Source of the DNA: Polymorphobacter multimanifer
Lineage (GTDB): Bacteria; Pseudomonadota; Alphaproteobacteria; Sphingomonadales; Sphingomonadaceae
Length of the DNA stretch: 64,000 nucleotides
Assembly (NCBI RefSeq): GCF_014205635.1
Contig: NZ_JACIIV010000004.1
Coordinates: 62,001 to 126,000, forward strand
Direction: 5' to 3'
In this document: positions 42,563 to 51,004 of the stretch, one piece after another
Layout of the letters: every line of letters begins with the position of its first letter
How positions within the stretch are numbered: the first letter of the stretch is position 1
Notes under the pieces: generated by a model
The model's input: the letters and a program-made list of their open reading frames with translations, nothing else
Told to the model about the DNA's origin: nothing
The model's database searches: none
Program-made: the position numbers and the translations under genes

Positions 42563-45150
42563 GCCAGTGCGCGCGACGCCATTTCCAGCACATCCTTGCT
42601 CACCCCGGCGGTGCCGACGATGCGCTCGAGCTCGGCGCGCATCAGCGCCTGGCGTGCGGGATCGAAGCGCTTCCAGCGGCCGAGCGGCACGGCAAGGCGG
42701 GCGGCGGACTGCGGGTTGATCTTGTCGACCGCCAGCAACTGCCCGGCGAGCAGGCGGTAGCCGGCGCCCGATGCGGCGTGGAAGTGCCGCTGGTTGGCCG
42801 CAAACGCGCCGACAAGGGCGCGCAGCCGGTTGGGGTTGGCGGGGTTGAAGTCCGGATGGCCGAGCAGTGCTTCCACCCGGTCGAGCGTGTCGCTGCGGCT
42901 GGCGAGCGCCTGGGCGGTGAACCACTTGTCGATCACGTCATTGTTGCCGGCGAAGCGCGCATGGAAATCGGCGAGGGCCGTATCGCGCTCGGGGGTGCTG
43001 GTGTTGATGAGCGCCGTCAGCGCGCCCAATCGGTCGGTCATGGTGACGGCATCGGCATATTGCGTGGCGGCGGCGGCCACCGCGTCCGCCGAGCCTGCGG
43101 TGACGAGATACGCGAGTGCCACATTGGCCAGCCGCCGGGCGCCCTTCGCCTCGGGGGTGAGCGCGGTGCCGCTCCCCGAATGGCGCCGGTAGGCGGCCCA
43201 CCACCGGTCTTCGAACACGGTGGCGATAGCGGTGCGCGCCGCTTCCCGGCGGCGGTGGATGGCCTCGACATCGACCATCTTCGCCTGGTCGCCGATGAAC
43301 GCCTCGGTCGGCAGCAGCACGGCCTCGGCGACGAACGCCGCATCGAGCGACCCCGCCTCGCCTGCGGCGAGCGTGGCGCCGACGGCGGCGACCAGCTCGG
43401 CCGGATCATCGTCGGTGGCGAGCACATCGAGGGCGAGGCGCTGCATCGCCTCCCAGCGCGCGAAGGGATCGTCATCGGCGGCGGCGAGGAACGCCAGATC
43501 GGCGCGACTGGCCTGGGCGTCCACCACAACGGGGGCGGAAAAGCCACGGTTGAGCGACAGCAGCACCGGCTCGTCGAGGCCTTCGAAGGTGATGCGCGTC
43601 TCCGGGCCGGTCAGCTCGACAAGCCGCTCGGCGCCGATGCGCTTGCCGCTGGTGCGGCCGATGACGGCGAGGCGAAAGGGAATGTGCATCAGCGGCTTGA
43701 CCGACTGGCCGGGCGTGGCCGCCAGCCGCTGGCTCAGCGCCACGGTGAGGATGCGGCCGGCGCGTGCGGCATGCACTTCGATGCGCGGCGTGCCGGCCTG
43801 CTCGTACCAGCGGCGGAACTGGCCGAGATCGCGCTTGCTCGCGGATTCCATCGCTGCGAGCCAATCCTCGCAGGTGACGGCCTGGCCATCATGGCGGTCG
43901 AAATAAAGGTCCGCACCGCGCCGGTAGCCATCGGCCCCGAGCAGCGTGTGGAGCATGCGGATGACCTCGGCGCCTTTGTTGTAGATGGTCGCGGTGTAGA
44001 AATTGGCGATCTCGGCATAGTGATCGGGGCGGATCGGGTGCGCAAGCGGCCCGGCATCCTCCGGAAACTGCACGGCGCGCAGCCCGCGCACATCGTCGAT
44101 GCGGCGCACTGCCGCCGAGCCCTGGTCGGCGGAGAACTGCTGGTCCCGAAACACCGTCAGCCCCTCCTTGAGGCTGAGCTGGAACCAGTCCCGGCAGGTG
44201 ACGCGGTTGCCGGTCCAGTTGTGGAAATACTCGTGCGCCACCACCGCCGCCACGGCGTCGAAATCGGCGTCGGTCGCGGTCTCGGCATCGGCGAGCACAT
44301 ATTTGGAGTTGAAGATGTTGAGGCCCTTGTTCTCCATGGCGCCGGCGTTGAAATCCGCGACGGCGACGATGTTGAACTCGCCCAGATCATATTCGCGGCC
44401 ATAGGCCTGCTCGTCCCACGCCATGCTTGCCTTCAGCGCTGCCATGGCATGGGCGGAGCGCGGCAGATCGGCCTCGGCTGTCCAGATCGCCAGCCTGACC
44501 TTGCGGCCCGACATGGTGGTGAAACTGTCCTCCCGCGCCACAAGATCGCCGGCGACCAGCGCGAACAGATAGCAGGGCTTGGGCCATGGGTCGGTCCAGG
44601 TGATGGCGTGGCGGCCGTCGCCCAGATCTTCGAGCACGCCGGGATCGCCGTTGGAGAGCAGCACCGGGTAACGCGCCTTGTCCGCCGCCAGCCGCACGGT
44701 ATAGCTTGAGAGCACATCGGGGCGATCGGGAAACCAGGTGATGGCACGGAAGCCCTCGGCTTCGCATTGGGTGACGAGCCGGCCTTCGCTGGCATAAAGG
44801 CCCATCAGCCGGGAGTTGGCTGCCGGCTGGATGCGCACCTCGCTCGTCACGGTGGCGCGGTCCCCGGCGATGGCAAGGGTGAGCGTGTCCCCCTGCGGGG
44901 TTGCATTGACGCGCGCGCCATCGATCTCGACCCAGCTCGTCTCGAGACGGCTGCCGTCGAGCACCAGGGGGCGATCGTGAAGACCATTGCGGACCACGGA
45001 AAGGGTCGCGCGAACGACGGTGACCGGGCCATCGAGGTCGAAGTCGAGCGCCACGTTCGGCACCAGCCAATCGGGCGGCCGATAATCCTTCAGTCTCACG
45101 ATATCGAGGGGCGTCGCTGCCCGCGCATCAAGCATTTGCATGCCGGCCAT
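42559..45150 (-). CDS. pepN: Aminopeptidase N
   Basis: Zinc metallopeptidase (M1 family) that removes N-terminal residues from peptides, 863 residues from the chosen ATG, normal for bacterial PepN. The exopeptidase motif is GAMENKG near 250-256 and the zinc site is HEYFHN with a downstream Glu in LKEGLTVFRD. The frame continues upstream to 45375 without conservation; three ATG codons (45150, 45141, 45135) cluster where the family begins. First gene of the run with the HDAC-like and sigma genes. An imperfect hairpin and the lipoprotein terminator lie in the 267 bases upstream. Confidence 0.96.
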   Translation of the reverse strand: MAGMQMLDARAATPLDIVRLKDYRPPDWLVPNVALDFDLDGPVTVVRATLSVVRNGLHDRPLVLDGSRLETSWVEIDGARVNATPQGDTLTLAIAGDRATVTSEVRIQPAANSRLMGLYASEGRLVTQCEAEGFRAITWFPDRPDVLSSYTVRLAADKARYPVLLSNGDPGVLEDLGDGRHAITWTDPWPKPCYLFALVAGDLVAREDSFTTMSGRKVRLAIWTAEADLPRSAHAMAALKASMAWDEQAYGREYDLGEFNIVAVADFNAGAMENKGLNIFNSKYVLADAETATDADFDAVAAVVAHEYFHNWTGNRVTCRDWFQLSLKEGLTVFRDQQFSADQGSAAVRRIDDVRGLRAVQFPEDAGPLAHPIRPDHYAEIANFYTATIYNKGAEVIRMLHTLLGADGYRRGADLYFDRHDGQAVTCEDWLAAMESASKRDLGQFRRWYEQAGTPRIEVHAARAGRILTVALSQRLAATPGQSVKPLMHIPFRLAVIGRTSGKRIGAERLVELTGPETRITFEGLDEPVLLSLNRGFSAPVVVDAQASRADLAFLAAADDDPFARWEAMQRLALDVLATDDDPAELVAAVGATLAAGEAGSLDAAFVAEAVLLPTEAFIGDQAKMVDVEAIHRRREAARTAIATVFEDRWWAAYRRHSGSGTALTPEAKGARRLANVALAYLVTAGSADAVAAAATQYADAVTMTDRLGALTALINTSTPERDTALADFHARFAGNNDVIDKWFTAQALASRSDTLDRVEALLGHPDFNPANPNRLRALVGAFAANQRHFHAASGAGYRLLAGQLLAVDKINPQSAARLAVPLGRWKRFDPARQALMRAELERIVGTAGVSKDVLEMASRALA

Positions 45151-45310
45151 ATTGCCGTGCCCCGGCGCCGATGTCCCGCGCAAAAAGACCGCAGCGATAT
45201 GAAGTCGGGCTGTAACGAAGTCCGGCGACAGCCCGGGGGGGAGGGCTGTCGCCGGTGTCGTCGCCGCCGACGGGAGGGGGAGTGCCATCGGCTCTGGTGG
45301 TATTACGGCC

Positions 45311-45339
45311 ATCTCCCCGAAAAGTTTCGGGGTGGAGAT
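45311..45339. other. Inverted repeat upstream of pepN
   Basis: CCCCGAAA and TTTCGGGG form a perfect 8-bp stem with a 2-base centre, extended outward by ATCT/AGAT past a short bulge. No T run follows on either strand, so it is more likely an operator or leader structure of pepN than a terminator. Confidence 0.35.
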
Positions 45340-45351
45340 CGTCAAACAATG

Positions 45352-45380
45352 AAAAAGGGGCACGGCAAGCCGCACCCCTT
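45352..45380 (-). terminator. Rho-independent terminator of the 92-residue lipoprotein gene
   Basis: Read on the minus strand: AAGGGG pairs with CCCCTT, with CGG/CCG inside after a two-base mismatch, and TTTTT follows directly. It lies about 40 bases downstream of the lipoprotein stop and isolates it from pepN. Confidence 0.8.
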
Positions 45381-45417
45381 CTCATTCCGTGCCGGCGATC
45401 GCCAGCCGGAGATAAAA

Positions 45418-45696
45418 CTACTTGGTTTCTTCGATCGCGTCGGCCTGGATCTCGCCCTTTTCTTCGACAAGATCAGCCTCGGCGCGCATCGTGTCGGCGG
45501 CTGCCTCGTTCTGCGCTTCACCAACGGCGGTGCCAGTTGCCTGGTTGTCCATCGCATCGGCCTGCGCTTCCATCGAATCGGCCTGCATTTCGGCATTGTC
45601 GCGCACGGCGTCTGCCTGTGCATCTTCGGCCTTCTTCTCGCAGGCTGTGAGGCCGAGCGCCAGAACGCCGGCAGTCAGGATCATAGAAATTCGCAT
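45418..45696 (-). CDS. Small lipoprotein with acidic Ala/Asp-rich helical repeats
   Basis: Unrecognised 92-residue lipoprotein. Signal sequence with lipobox LTAC (ILTAGVLALGLTACEKKAED), then a mature region with no aromatic residues and repeated A-D-x units (MQADSMEAQADAMDNQAT, TMRAEADLVEEKGEIQADAIEE), best read as one long acidic helix or coiled coil on the inner face of the outer membrane. ATG 45696 follows GGAGAG. Monocistronic with its own terminator. Similar small helical lipoproteins are often stress induced. Confidence 0.8.
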   Translation of the reverse strand: MRISMILTAGVLALGLTACEKKAEDAQADAVRDNAEMQADSMEAQADAMDNQATGTAVGEAQNEAAADTMRAEADLVEEKGEIQADAIEETK

Positions 45697-45726
45697 GTCA
45701 AACTCTCCACCCACCTTATAGCCACC

Positions 45727-45770
45727 CAGGTGGATCCGACCGCGCGGGGGCGGCACGGCCGGATCCTGGA
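45727..45770. other. Long imperfect inverted repeat between the lipoprotein and PRC-barrel genes
   Basis: GGATCCG and CGGATCC are perfect complements, extended inward by CCG/CGG and outward by CCAG/TGG with single mismatches, around a GC-rich centre. It lies 31 bases before the lipoprotein start. The rest of this 248-base divergent spacer shows nothing I can name. Confidence 0.35.
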
Positions 45771-45944
45771 AGGCGCCTCTCGAGGTCGAGTGGCGTCCAG
45801 CCCGATCAACCGGCCATGTCTCGATGAGTTCCCATCGGTTCTGAAAATAATTCGTCAGACACGATCGATTTTGCGCGTCCGGGAACCAATTGCCCGCCCA
45901 TGTGTAGGCTTTGCACAGACAAAACAGAGATATGGGAGACTTTC

Positions 45945-46493
45945 ATGACCAGTCACAATCCGCTTATCGCGTCCGATCGCGTCGAGGGTACGAAGGTCAT
46001 CAATGCGGAACAGGCCGAGATCGGGAACATCCATTCGCTGATGATCGACAAGCAGAGCGGCCGTGTTGCCTTTGCGATCATGTCGTTCGGCGGAATTCTC
46101 GGCATCGGGCAAAAATACTATCCGATTCCCTGGGAGTTGCTCGATTATGAGCCATCGATGGGCGGTTATCGGGTCGACATCGACGAAGCTACGCTCGAGG
46201 CAGCGCCCGCCTACTCCCCGGAAGATGTCGAAGCGCTGGCCATGACCGAAGGCACCGCCTCGATCGACCAGCATTACGCCGCTTCGATCGAAAAGCGCAC
46301 GCTTGCCGATTATCGCGGTCCGAAGATCGAGGGTGACCCTTCATCGGTCGGAATTTCGACGCGGCCGGCGCAGACGGGACTCAAGTCCCCCGAAACGACG
46401 CGTGCCGAGATGCAGATCGATCAGAGCCGCGGCGTGGGCGTGGGCGAGACGCCCCTCGATATCGATCCCATCGAGCGGGACCGGGCGCGTTGA
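45945..46493 (+). CDS. PRC-barrel domain protein
   Basis: Soluble protein of 182 residues. The first about 90 residues form a PRC-barrel (LIASDRVEGTKVINAEQAEIGNIHSLMIDK, GGILGIGQKYYPIPWELLDYE), a fold used in RNA-processing and photosynthetic reaction-centre proteins and in many uncharacterised stress proteins. The remainder is polar and predicted disordered (RGVGVGETPLDIDPIERDRAR). ATG is preceded by GGGAGA. The stop overlaps the next small gene by one base. Confidence 0.88.
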   Translation: MTSHNPLIASDRVEGTKVINAEQAEIGNIHSLMIDKQSGRVAFAIMSFGGILGIGQKYYPIPWELLDYEPSMGGYRVDIDEATLEAAPAYSPEDVEALAMTEGTASIDQHYAASIEKRTLADYRGPKIEGDPSSVGISTRPAQTGLKSPETTRAEMQIDQSRGVGVGETPLDIDPIERDRAR

Positions 46494-46708
46494 TGATTGG
46501 CGCGCCCGAGGACAACCCCGGGTCCGGCCCCAACGCCGGGCCGGGGCCTGACGCAGACAGGACGGCTCCGCCCGTGAAGCGGCAACGGCCGGATGATGCG
46601 GCGGAAGCGCAGCCGCACAATGCCGATGTTGTCGAGCGGTCGCGGAAAACCGAGCCACCGGCGCCGATCGAGATTGCCGAAGAGACGAAGGACCGAATTC
46701 TTCCCTGA
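46493..46708 (+). CDS. Small disordered Pro-rich hypothetical protein
   Basis: 71 residues, very rich in Pro, Asp, Glu, Ala and Arg with almost no hydrophobics before the last ten residues (IEIAEETKDRILP). No recognised family. Start ATG overlaps the PRC-barrel stop as TGATG, which argues for a real coupled gene. Function unknown. Confidence 0.55.
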   Translation: MIGAPEDNPGSGPNAGPGPDADRTAPPVKRQRPDDAAEAQPHNADVVERSRKTEPPAPIEIAEETKDRILP

Positions 46709-46749
46709 TCGGCTCGCCAAGCGATTGCATGGTGCCTATGCTGGGGATC

Positions 46750-47562
46750 ATGCGATTGCTTGTCTTCGGCCCCGGCTACACCGCCGCCCGCTTCTTGGCG
46801 GGCCTGCCTGGTTCCGCTGGTGTCGAGGTGACGCTGGTCCGCTCGCGTGCCGTGGAGGGCGCGCTGACGCTGGACAGCGCTGAACTGCCGGCGGCAATTG
46901 CTGGCGCTACGCACATCCTGAGCTCGGTGCCGCCGGCCAGCGAGGACGGTGCCGATCCGGTGCTGGCCGCGCATGGCGCCGCCCTTGCCGCAGCACCCGC
47001 AGGCTGGATCGGCTATCTCAGCAGCACCGGTGTCTATGGCGATGCCGATGGCGCCTGGGTCGATGAGACGGCGCCGGTGAACGGTCGCCGCGCCGGGCGG
47101 CTGGCGGCTGACCAGGCCTGGGCGGCGTTGCACCCGGCAGCACGCGTGTTCCGGCTTCCCGGCATTTATGGGCCCGGCCGGTCGGCGCTCGATCGGCTTC
47201 GGCAGGGTTCGGTGGCGCGGATCGACAAGCCCGGCCATGTGTTCAGCCGCATCCATGTCGATGATATCGTGGCGGCAATGGTGGCCAGCCTGACGCGCGG
47301 GGCGCCCGGGATCTACAATGTTTCCGATGATTTGCCCGCCCCGGGCGAGGTGGTGACGGCGCATGCGGCACGGCTGCTCGGGCTGCCGGTGCCGCCGCTG
47401 CAGAGCCTTGAAAGCGCCAGCATGAGCCCGATGGGGCGCGCCTTTTATGCGGAATGTCGCAGGGTCGCGAATGGCAAGATGACGCGCGAACTGGGGCTCG
47501 AATTGCGCTATCCAACCTATGTCGAAGGCCTTGCGGCCTGTCTGTCGGAGATGCAGCCATGA
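46750..47562 (+). CDS. NAD-dependent epimerase/dehydratase-like SDR (YeeZ type)
   Basis: Extended SDR of 270 residues: Rossmann motif LLVFGPGYTAARFL at the N-terminus, SSTGVYGD near 98 where a YxxxK Tyr would normally follow, RLPGIYGPGRS near 140 and FSRIHVDDIVAAM near 170. The classical YxxxK is not obvious, as in other YeeZ-like proteins, so catalysis is uncertain. ATG 46750 used; an ATG at 46729 adds seven residues. Overlaps the hydroxylase gene by four bases. Confidence 0.85.
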   Translation: MRLLVFGPGYTAARFLAGLPGSAGVEVTLVRSRAVEGALTLDSAELPAAIAGATHILSSVPPASEDGADPVLAAHGAALAAAPAGWIGYLSSTGVYGDADGAWVDETAPVNGRRAGRLAADQAWAALHPAARVFRLPGIYGPGRSALDRLRQGSVARIDKPGHVFSRIHVDDIVAAMVASLTRGAPGIYNVSDDLPAPGEVVTAHAARLLGLPVPPLQSLESASMSPMGRAFYAECRRVANGKMTRELGLELRYPTYVEGLAACLSEMQP

Positions 47563-49838
47563 AGTTCGGAGCCGGCCAGTCGGTCAAGCGGGTCGAAGAT
47601 GCGCGTCTGCTCAAGGGGGAGGGCCGCTACACCGATGATATCCAGCGGCCCGGCCAACTCTATGGCATCACGCTGCGATCGCCCTATGGCCATGCCGAGA
47701 TCAGGGGCATCGACACCGCGGCAGCGCTGGCGGTGCCGGGCGTTGTGGCGGTCTATACGCATGACGATATTGCCGCTTATGGGCCGATCCCGTGCCTGGT
47801 GCCGCTTTCCGGCCCCAAGGTGACGCCGCGCACGCTGCTGGTGAAGGACCGGGTGCGCTTCGTGGGCGATTCGGTGGCATTCGTGGTCGCGGAAAGCCGT
47901 GAGGCCGCGCGCGCCGGCACCGAGGCGATCGAGGTCGATTATGCCGATCTGCCCGTGGCGGCCTCGATCGAGGCGGCGCTGGCGCCCGACGCGCCGCTGG
48001 TCTGGCCCGAGTGCGGCAGCAACACCTTGTTCGACTGGCAGGCCGGCGATGCCGGGGCCGCGAAGGCGGCGCTGGAGGGATCGGCGCATGTGACGCGGCT
48101 GCGGATCATCCAGAACCGGGTGGCCCCGACTTCGATGGAAAATCGCGCAGCGCTGGGCGAATTCGATGCCGAGACCGGCGCGCTGACGCTGACGACGGGC
48201 AGCCAGGGCGTGGTGATGATGCGCGGGATCATCGCCACCATTCTCGGGATCGACGCCGGGGGGCTGCGGATCATGACGCATGATGTGGGCGGTGGCTTCG
48301 GGATGAAGTCCTTCGTCTATAACGAATATCCGCTGGTGCTGCACGCGGCGCGGGCGCTGGGCCGCCCGGTGAAGTGGACCGGCGAGCGCGGCGATGCCTT
48401 TCAGACCGACACCCATGGCCGCGCCATGGCGAGCGAGGCGGCGCTCGGCTTCGACGCCGAGGGGCGGATCACGGCGCTGGCGGTGGAAACCTGGTCCGAC
48501 CTCGGCGCCTATCAGGCGCAATATGGCCCGGCGATCCAGACGATGGCCGGCGGCACGATCATGGGCGGGGTGTATCGCATCCCGGCCATCCACAACCTTG
48601 TGCATGGCGTGGTGACCAACACCGCCCCCGTCGATGCCTATCGTGGGGCGGGGCGGCCCGAGAGTGCCTATGTGATGGAGCGGCTGGTCGAGGCGGCGGC
48701 GCGCGAGCTGGGGCTGGGGGTCGATGAGATTCGCCGCCGCAACCTGCTGACGCCGGCCGAGCTGCCGCATGCCAACGGGCTGGGGTTGACGTTCGACATC
48801 GGCAATTTCCCGGCAGTGCTGGAAAAGGCCCTCGAGCAGGCCGACTGGACGGGTTTTGCGGCGCGCAAGGCCGAAGCCGCGGCGCGCGGGCAGCGCTATG
48901 GCCGTGGCATGGCCTATTATGTCGAGATCGCCGGCGGTGGCGGGTCGGACGAATTTGCCGATGTGCGGGTGGGCGCCAATGGCATGGTCGAGGTGGCGGT
49001 GGGCACGCAATCGAACGGCCAGGGGCATGAGACCGCCTATGCGCAGGTGACCGCCGAGCGGCTGGGCATCCCGATGGAGCAGATCCGCATCGTGCAGGGC
49101 GATACCGTGAGGCTCGACCAGGGCAATGGCACCGGCGGCTCGCGCTCGATGGCACTCGGCGGTGGCGCCTGCCTGCTGGCGGCCGATGCGCTGGTGGCGC
49201 GCGGGATCGAGCTGGCAAAGGCCGATCTGGGCGCGGATGACGTGAGCTATGCCGATGGCGTGTTCAAGGCCGGGGGAAGCAACCTCAGCCTCAGCCTCAC
49301 CGAGCTGGCGGCGCGGCATCCCGGCGGGCTCGACGGCCGGTCGAAATACACCACCGGCAAGCCTGCCCCGACCTTTCCCAATGGCTGCCATATCGCCGAG
49401 ATCGAGCTCGATCCCGAGACCGGGCGAGTAAAGGTGGCGCGCTACAGCCTTGTCGATGATTTCGGCAACCTCGTGAACCCGATGCTCGTGCAGGGGCAGA
49501 TCCATGGCGGGGTGGCGCAGGGCCTCGGCCAGGTGCTGCTCGAGGATGTCGTCTATTCCGATGACGGCCAGCTGATTACCGGCAGCTTCATGGATTATGG
49601 CGTGCCGCGTGCCGACGACATGCCGGCGGCGATCGTGTTCGATACCCTCGGCACCCCCAGCCCGACCAATCCGCTCGGGGTGAAGGGTTGCGGCGAGGCC
49701 GGCACCATCGGCGCCATGCCGTCGATCATGAACGCGATCGTCAATGCGCTCGATGGCACCCAGATCGAGATGCCCGCCACGCCCGAAAAGCTGTGGCGGG
49801 CTGCACGCGCGCTGCAGCTTGCGGTAGCGGCCGAATAG
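47559..49838 (+). CDS. Molybdopterin-binding large subunit, xanthine dehydrogenase/CoxL family
   Basis: Catalytic molybdenum subunit of 759 residues of the aldehyde/xanthine/CO dehydrogenase family. Seen: N-terminal AldOx/XDH a/b hammerhead (SVKRVEDARLLKGEGRYTDD), GGGFGMK near 248, VDAYRGAGRPES near 390, GQGHETAYAQV near 487 and the catalytic Glu in GCGEAGTIGAMP near 711. The loop motif AYRGAGR is that of aldehyde/form II proteins, not the AYxCSFR of true CO dehydrogenase. The usual FAD (CoxM) and 2Fe-2S (CoxS) subunit genes are absent on both sides, so the partners must be encoded elsewhere. Coupled by ATGA to the SDR gene. Confidence 0.93.
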   Translation: MKFGAGQSVKRVEDARLLKGEGRYTDDIQRPGQLYGITLRSPYGHAEIRGIDTAAALAVPGVVAVYTHDDIAAYGPIPCLVPLSGPKVTPRTLLVKDRVRFVGDSVAFVVAESREAARAGTEAIEVDYADLPVAASIEAALAPDAPLVWPECGSNTLFDWQAGDAGAAKAALEGSAHVTRLRIIQNRVAPTSMENRAALGEFDAETGALTLTTGSQGVVMMRGIIATILGIDAGGLRIMTHDVGGGFGMKSFVYNEYPLVLHAARALGRPVKWTGERGDAFQTDTHGRAMASEAALGFDAEGRITALAVETWSDLGAYQAQYGPAIQTMAGGTIMGGVYRIPAIHNLVHGVVTNTAPVDAYRGAGRPESAYVMERLVEAAARELGLGVDEIRRRNLLTPAELPHANGLGLTFDIGNFPAVLEKALEQADWTGFAARKAEAAARGQRYGRGMAYYVEIAGGGGSDEFADVRVGANGMVEVAVGTQSNGQGHETAYAQVTAERLGIPMEQIRIVQGDTVRLDQGNGTGGSRSMALGGGACLLAADALVARGIELAKADLGADDVSYADGVFKAGGSNLSLSLTELAARHPGGLDGRSKYTTGKPAPTFPNGCHIAEIELDPETGRVKVARYSLVDDFGNLVNPMLVQGQIHGGVAQGLGQVLLEDVVYSDDGQLITGSFMDYGVPRADDMPAAIVFDTLGTPSPTNPLGVKGCGEAGTIGAMPSIMNAIVNALDGTQIEMPATPEKLWRAARALQLAVAAE

Positions 49839-49847
49839 TTCGGGGTC

Positions 49848-49889
49848 GGCGTCTCCCGTCCCCGGAGAGGTCGGGATACGGGAGACGCC
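49848..49889. terminator. Bidirectional hairpin between convergent genes
   Basis: GGCGTCTCCCGT and ACGGGAGACGCC form a perfect 12-bp stem around an 18-base loop, midway in the 62-base gap between the molybdopterin subunit gene and the convergent membrane-protein gene. No T run on either strand, so it may work with Rho or protect 3' ends. Confidence 0.5.
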
Positions 49890-49900
49890 GCCAATCCGGA

Positions 49901-50314
49901 TCAGATGATGGCGAGCACGAACACCGCCCAGGCGAGCATCAGCACCGGCACAGTGAGGATCTGCGCCAGTGCTGCATGGCTGGTGAGGTAGCCGCTCGCC
50001 GTGTCCATGCCCCAGGCGCCCTTGCGCTCGAAGGCATCGGCGCCGAGCCCGCCGCTCACCCGCGCCATCACCCATGGCAGGCCGTAAAAGCCCGCGAGCA
50101 CGATGCCGAACACCGCGAACACCAGCGCCAGCCCCTGCGCATCACCGACAAATGCCAGCCCCATCACCGCGAGATAGCCGGCCGAAAGTGCCACGAGCGT
50201 GGTGAGCACGCGCGTCGGCATGTCGAAGCGCAGCGGCGGCGGGGACTGGCTTTGCACCACTGGCGCTTCCACGCGCGGAATGACGGCGCCGTGTTCCTGA
50301 AAATCGAGCCGCAT
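49901..50314 (-). CDS. Small membrane protein of unknown function
   Basis: 137 residues with a polar N-terminal 32 residues and three transmembrane helices near 37-58, 62-84 and 114-136, separated by a short loop that contains AFERKGAWGMDTASGYLT. No family recognised. ATG is preceded by GGGGAGAG. Separated from the GNAT gene by 96 bases and convergent with the molybdenum subunit gene. Confidence 0.75.
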   Translation of the reverse strand: MRLDFQEHGAVIPRVEAPVVQSQSPPPLRFDMPTRVLTTLVALSAGYLAVMGLAFVGDAQGLALVFAVFGIVLAGFYGLPWVMARVSGGLGADAFERKGAWGMDTASGYLTSHAALAQILTVPVLMLAWAVFVLAII

Positions 50315-50410
50315 CTGCTCTCTCCCCTGTTTCGTCCTTCAACCGGGGAGAAGAATATGAAGACCGCGATGCCGCCGCTTTGATCGGCGTCAAATCCTGC
50401 GCAAAAAATT

Positions 50411-51004
50411 TCAGTCGGGTTGCGCGGCGTCGGGCGGGCGCAGCATCGACCAGAAGTGCGGGCCACCGCCGGGCACGTCCCATTCTGCCACGGTCCGGAA
50501 CCCGAGGTTCTGGTAAAGGCCGACATTGGCGGGCGTGGCGGTTTCCAGAAACGCCGGCAGCGGCCGGGCCTGCGCGATGCCGTGGCGGATGGCGCGGCCG
50601 CCCCAACCACGGCCCTGCTCGGCGGGTGCCACGCCAGCATAATGGAGATAGGCGAAGCGAAGGTTCCTGGGGTGGTGCGCTTCGATGGCCTGGCTCACCT
50701 TGAGGCCGCGCAGGATATGGGGACCAAGCGCGCGCACGAAGCCGGGGAGGTTCTGCAGTGTTTCTCCGATCGTGGCGGCCGCGTGCCCCGCGTGGCGCCA
50801 GAGCGTCACGACTTCATGCTCCGGACTGCAAAGTGCGCTGCCCTTGCGCAGATCGGCAGCGACGATGGCGGTGAAGAGCAAGGGCAGGCGGGCCCGGCGC
50901 TCGGCAGCATCGGGAATGATCCAGCCGAGCGCGGGGTCATCCTGAAAGGCTGCCGCGAGCGTGGCGACCATCGCCACGGCTTCAGATGAGGGTTTGATCG
51001 TCAA
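50411..51004 (-). CDS. GNAT family N-acetyltransferase
   Basis: Acetyl-CoA-dependent transferase of 197 residues, substrate unknown. The acetyl-CoA loop is GVAPAEQGRGWGGRAI near 125, with the beta-bulge strand LHYAGV before it and LGFRTV at the C-terminal end. TTG at 51004 is the likely start: it makes a TTGA overlap with the preceding gene and gives the family N-terminus; the first ATG is 11 codons later. Last gene of the CoA-ester operon. Confidence 0.87.
   Translation of the reverse strand: MTIKPSSEAVAMVATLAAAFQDDPALGWIIPDAAERRARLPLLFTAIVAADLRKGSALCSPEHEVVTLWRHAGHAAATIGETLQNLPGFVRALGPHILRGLKVSQAIEAHHPRNLRFAYLHYAGVAPAEQGRGWGGRAIRHGIAQARPLPAFLETATPANVGLYQNLGFRTVAEWDVPGGGPHFWSMLRPPDAAQPD

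Noticed and set aside
45882-45887. GGAACC before the PRC-barrel gene, resembling the -35 box of EcfG general-stress promoters
   Set aside because: No CGTT-like -10 element at 16-17 bases, so the match is incomplete.
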